Notes under the pieces: generated by a model
What the model was told of the DNA's origin: nothing
Database searches by the model: none
The model's input: only the letters and a program-made list of their open reading frames with translations
Position numbers and translations under genes: made by a program
Source: Candidatus Gastranaerophilales bacterium
Lineage (GTDB): Bacteria; Cyanobacteriota; Vampirovibrionia; Gastranaerophilales; Gastranaerophilaceae
DNA: 16,169 bases
Assembly (NCBI GenBank): GCA_947589525.1
Contig: CANQAW010000016.1
Location: 1 to 16,169, forward strand
Reading direction: 5' to 3'
Shown: piece by piece, positions 13,889 to 16,169 of the stretch
Layout of the letters: the number at the start of each line of letters is the position of its first letter
Numbering within the stretch: the stretch's first letter is position 1

Positions 13889-14984
13889 ATTCTACCTCTT
13901 TAACATTTTTTAAATTTCTTTTCATCAAATTTGTCCACTCGTCAAAAATAATTGAAGCATCCGTCGGCCCCGGTTTCGCCTCGGGGTGGAATTGAACCGC
14001 ATAAACATCCATAGAGGATATTTCAAATCCCTCTAAAGTGTCATCGTTTAAATTTTTGTAAGTAGGACGTACATATTTTGCCAAAGTATCGGTTTTAACC
14101 GCATAACCGTGATTTTGACTTGTCATCATAACTTTATTGTTTTCAAGGTTTATAACGGGATGATTTGCACCTCTGTGGCCGTATTTTAATTTATAAGTCT
14201 GCGCACCTGAAGCAAGAGCAAGAAGCTGATAACCCAAACAAATCCCGAAAATCGGAATTTTTCCCATCATTTTTTTAATTTCTTCAATTTGATATTTATA
14301 GTCTGCAGGGTCTCCGGGGCCGTTTGATAAAAAGACGGCATCATAACCCCTGTCTAAAATTTCCTGCGCAGTGCTGTCGGCGGGAAAAACCGTAACGGCG
14401 CAATCTCTCTTGGCAAGAGCTTGTATTATTCCTTGTTTTGCACCGTAATCCAAAAATGCAAGTTTTATTTTACCTGTTGAATTGTATTTATATTTTTTCT
14501 TGCAGGTAACTTCGTTTAACAAAGTTGAATTTGTTTTAAATTTTTGGATTTGTTTGATTTTTTGTTTAATAAAATCTTCATCAACATCGTTAGATGTAAT
14601 AAATGCGCTCATTGTGCCAAACTCTCTTATTTTTCGCACCAAAGAACGGGTATCAATATTATCAAGAGCTATTATATTATTTTCTTTAAAATAATAGGTT
14701 ATGTTTTTCTTGGATTTATAATGACTTTCATGTGCGCAAAAATTCTTTGCTATCATTGCAACCAAATTGGGTTTATCCGCTTCAAAATCAGTATCGTTAA
14801 TTCCATAATTTCCTATCTCGGGATATGTCATTACAATTATTTGTTTAGCATAAGATGGGTCTGTTAAAATTTCCTGATAACCCGCCATTGAGGTATTAAA
14901 AACAATTTCTCCCTCATAACCTCCTATAGCACCTTTTGAATTGCCTTTAATAACTGTCCCGTCCTGAAGAATTAATGTACCCAT
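13869..14984 (-). CDS. carA: Carbamoyl-phosphate synthase small (glutaminase) subunit
   Basis: A 371-residue protein. The N-terminal CarA domain (about 1-165) includes FNTSMAGYQEILTDPSY. The class I glutamine amidotransferase domain (about 173-355) has C249 in GICLGYQ, with H333 and E335 in QFHPEA completing the catalytic triad. NGPGDP (221-226) is the conserved glutaminase-loop motif. It hydrolyses glutamine and channels ammonia to CarB. The gene starts one base after the pyrF stop and has AAGGAA upstream. The last codons overlap carB. Confidence 0.98.
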   Translation of the reverse strand: MGTLILQDGTVIKGNSKGAIGGYEGEIVFNTSMAGYQEILTDPSYAKQIIVMTYPEIGNYGINDTDFEADKPNLVAMIAKNFCAHESHYKSKKNITYYFKENNIIALDNIDTRSLVRKIREFGTMSAFITSNDVDEDFIKQKIKQIQKFKTNSTLLNEVTCKKKYKYNSTGKIKLAFLDYGAKQGIIQALAKRDCAVTVFPADSTAQEILDRGYDAVFLSNGPGDPADYKYQIEEIKKMMGKIPIFGICLGYQLLALASGAQTYKLKYGHRGANHPVINLENNKVMMTSQNHGYAVKTDTLAKYVRPTYKNLNDDTLEGFEISSMDVYAVQFHPEAKPGPTDASIIFDEWTNLMKRNLKNVKEVEYEKQSS

Positions 14985-14985
14985 T

Positions 14986-15723
14986 TTATATTTCCTTATT
15001 TGTCATTATTTCATCATAAACTTTTTCAATTGCTTCAATTCTGTTTTGAGCTTTTGTAATTGCTCTGCCCAAAACAATATAATCAGCTCCGTCTTGTATT
15101 GCGCTTTTTGGTGTTGCCGTTCTTTTCTGGTCATCCGTTAAAGACCATTTAGGTCTTATCCCGGGAGTTAAAACAATAAAATCTTCACCCAGCTCCCGTT
15201 TGATTAATTTAACTTCACGCGCGGAAGCAACAACTCCCGATAATCCCGCAATTTTAGCATTTTGCGCAAGCTGTAATACAAGTCTGTCAACTTTATTTTT
15301 ATTTAGAAGTTCGTTTTCCAAAATTTCTTCGTTTATACTTGTTAAAATGGTTACGGCAAGAATAACGGGAGATTTTTTATTATATTTTTCGCAAGCTTCT
15401 ATAGCTCCTTTTTTTGCGCTTTTCATCATTTCAATTCCGCCTGTGGCGTGAACATTAAAGAAATTTGCCCCGTTTTTAACAACATTAAAGCAAGCACGTT
15501 CAACCGTGTTTGGAATATCGTGAAGTTTAACATCCAAAAAGAAATTAGAATTTTTTTGTTTGATATAATTTATAATTTCCAAACCGTAACCGCAAAACAG
15601 CTGTAAACCGACTTTAAAAGTTCCTATATAAGAAGATAGTTCATCTACAAGCATTTTTGCGTCATTTATATCCTCTACATCAAGCGCCAGAACTAATTTT
15701 TCTTTAATCTCGTCTTTATTCAT
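14986..15723 (-). CDS. pyrF: Orotidine 5'-phosphate decarboxylase
   Basis: A 245-residue TIM-barrel protein. The catalytic Asp-Lys-Asp array is FLDVKLHDIPNT (D64, K66, D69), supported by LALD at 12-15 and FKVG at 36-39. Phosphate-binding elements are TPGIRP (186-191) and GRAI (219-222). It converts OMP to UMP, the last step of de novo synthesis. Length and motifs fit the bacterial group I form. The ATG overlaps the pyrC end by 8 bases (ATGAATAA), with AAGGAA upstream. Confidence 0.97.
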   Translation of the reverse strand: MNKDEIKEKLVLALDVEDINDAKMLVDELSSYIGTFKVGLQLFCGYGLEIINYIKQKNSNFFLDVKLHDIPNTVERACFNVVKNGANFFNVHATGGIEMMKSAKKGAIEACEKYNKKSPVILAVTILTSINEEILENELLNKNKVDRLVLQLAQNAKIAGLSGVVASAREVKLIKRELGEDFIVLTPGIRPKWSLTDDQKRTATPKSAIQDGADYIVLGRAITKAQNRIEAIEKVYDEIMTNKEI

Positions 15724-16169
15724 TTATTATTTTTCCTTTTAGTTTCATACCTTTATAAGGCGATACTTTGCATTTTGATTCAAATAGCGAGGGTACTGCG
15801 ACCCAGCTTTCATCAGGCGCTATTTTTATCATTTTATCGTTATTTATTCTTAAAATTTTTCTCGGATTAAAGGCTAATTTTTCTAAAGTTTTATCAAGCC
15901 CTAAAAGTTCAAAAGTTAAAGAAAATGCGGTTTCAAGACCTGTTATACCGTTTGGCGCGCTATCATAGGGTAAAAGTTTTTCTTCGTCGCCGTGAGGCGC
16001 ATGATCGGTTGCAACAACATCAATTGTATTATCAAAAAGTCCGTCCATTATTGCTTTTCTGTCGCCTTCAGAGCCTAAAGGAGGATTCATTTTAAAAATA
16101 CCCGTTGAATCTATATCGTCTTTTGTAAAAGTGAAATAATGAGGTGCTGTTTCACAGGTAAGATTTTTA
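15716..16169 (-). CDS. pyrC: Dihydroorotase, class I (C-terminal part, cut by window edge)
   Basis: The reading frame is open to the window end, so the true start lies beyond 16169. An internal Met at 16090 is not the start, because coding similarity continues upstream of it. The visible part reads LTCETAPHYF, MNPPLGSEGDR, TIDVVATDHAPHGDEEK and GITGLETAFSL, matching the metal-binding and catalytic region of class I dihydroorotases. The Asp of ATDHAPH is the catalytic residue and PHY carries a zinc-ligand-position histidine. It cyclises carbamoyl aspartate to dihydroorotate. It is the first visible gene of the pyrimidine operon and overlaps pyrF by 8 bases. Confidence 0.95.
   Translation of the reverse strand, partial: KNLTCETAPHYFTFTKDDIDSTGIFKMNPPLGSEGDRKAIMDGLFDNTIDVVATDHAPHGDEEKLLPYDSAPNGITGLETAFSLTFELLGLDKTLEKLAFNPRKILRINNDKMIKIAPDESWVAVPSLFESKCKVSPYKGMKLKGKIINE

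Overview
The window is AT-rich chromosomal DNA with dense, mostly minus-strand genes, short leaders and intrinsic terminators. It looks like a low-GC, probably gut-associated bacterium. The mix of a cyanobacterial-style small S21 protein, a minus-strand pyrC-pyrF-carA-carB run, and secretion-signal-free CHAP proteins with Thr/Pro/Asp repeats would fit the non-photosynthetic cyanobacterial sister group (Vampirovibrionia / Gastranaerophilales). That placement is an impression, not something the sequence proves.

Layout. 1-641 (minus): the 5' end of a YhcC/YtqA-type radical SAM gene, preceded by ribosomal protein S21 (rpsU) with a clear promoter, Shine-Dalgarno site and terminator. 641-3336 (minus): a MATE-family exporter translationally coupled (ATGA) to an upstream GlcD/D-lactate-dehydrogenase-type flavoprotein. 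3383-3646 (plus): a small exported protein, divergent from the flavoprotein over a symmetric promoter. It converges on a small unknown minus-strand gene (3661-3975) across a shared bidirectional terminator.

4205-8151 (minus): the accessory-looking core. It holds two tandem paralogs with a near-identical N-terminal CHAP-like cysteine peptidase/amidase domain and very different low-complexity tails. The first-listed copy carries about 100 Asp-X dipeptides, mostly Thr-Asp. The other carries TTPPV repeats built from 90-bp tandem units. Each has its own terminator and a matching promoter block with a TGTACA palindrome. Neither has a Sec signal.

8332-10641 (plus): a divergent GH13 (alpha-amylase superfamily) protein, transcribed away from the second CHAP gene. 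10673-16169 (minus): the de novo pyrimidine operon pyrC (partial) - pyrF - carA - carB, with overlaps or a 1-nt gap between genes. It encodes carbamoyl-phosphate synthase (both subunits), dihydroorotase and OMP decarboxylase; its promoter lies outside the window.

The most unusual content is the CHAP pair, read here as a rapidly diversifying envelope or exported cell-wall-enzyme system, together with the aberrant GH13 protein. No gene-free stretch exceeds 300 bases. The larger gaps (3976-4204, 6122-6303, 8152-8331) hold promoters and terminators as listed.
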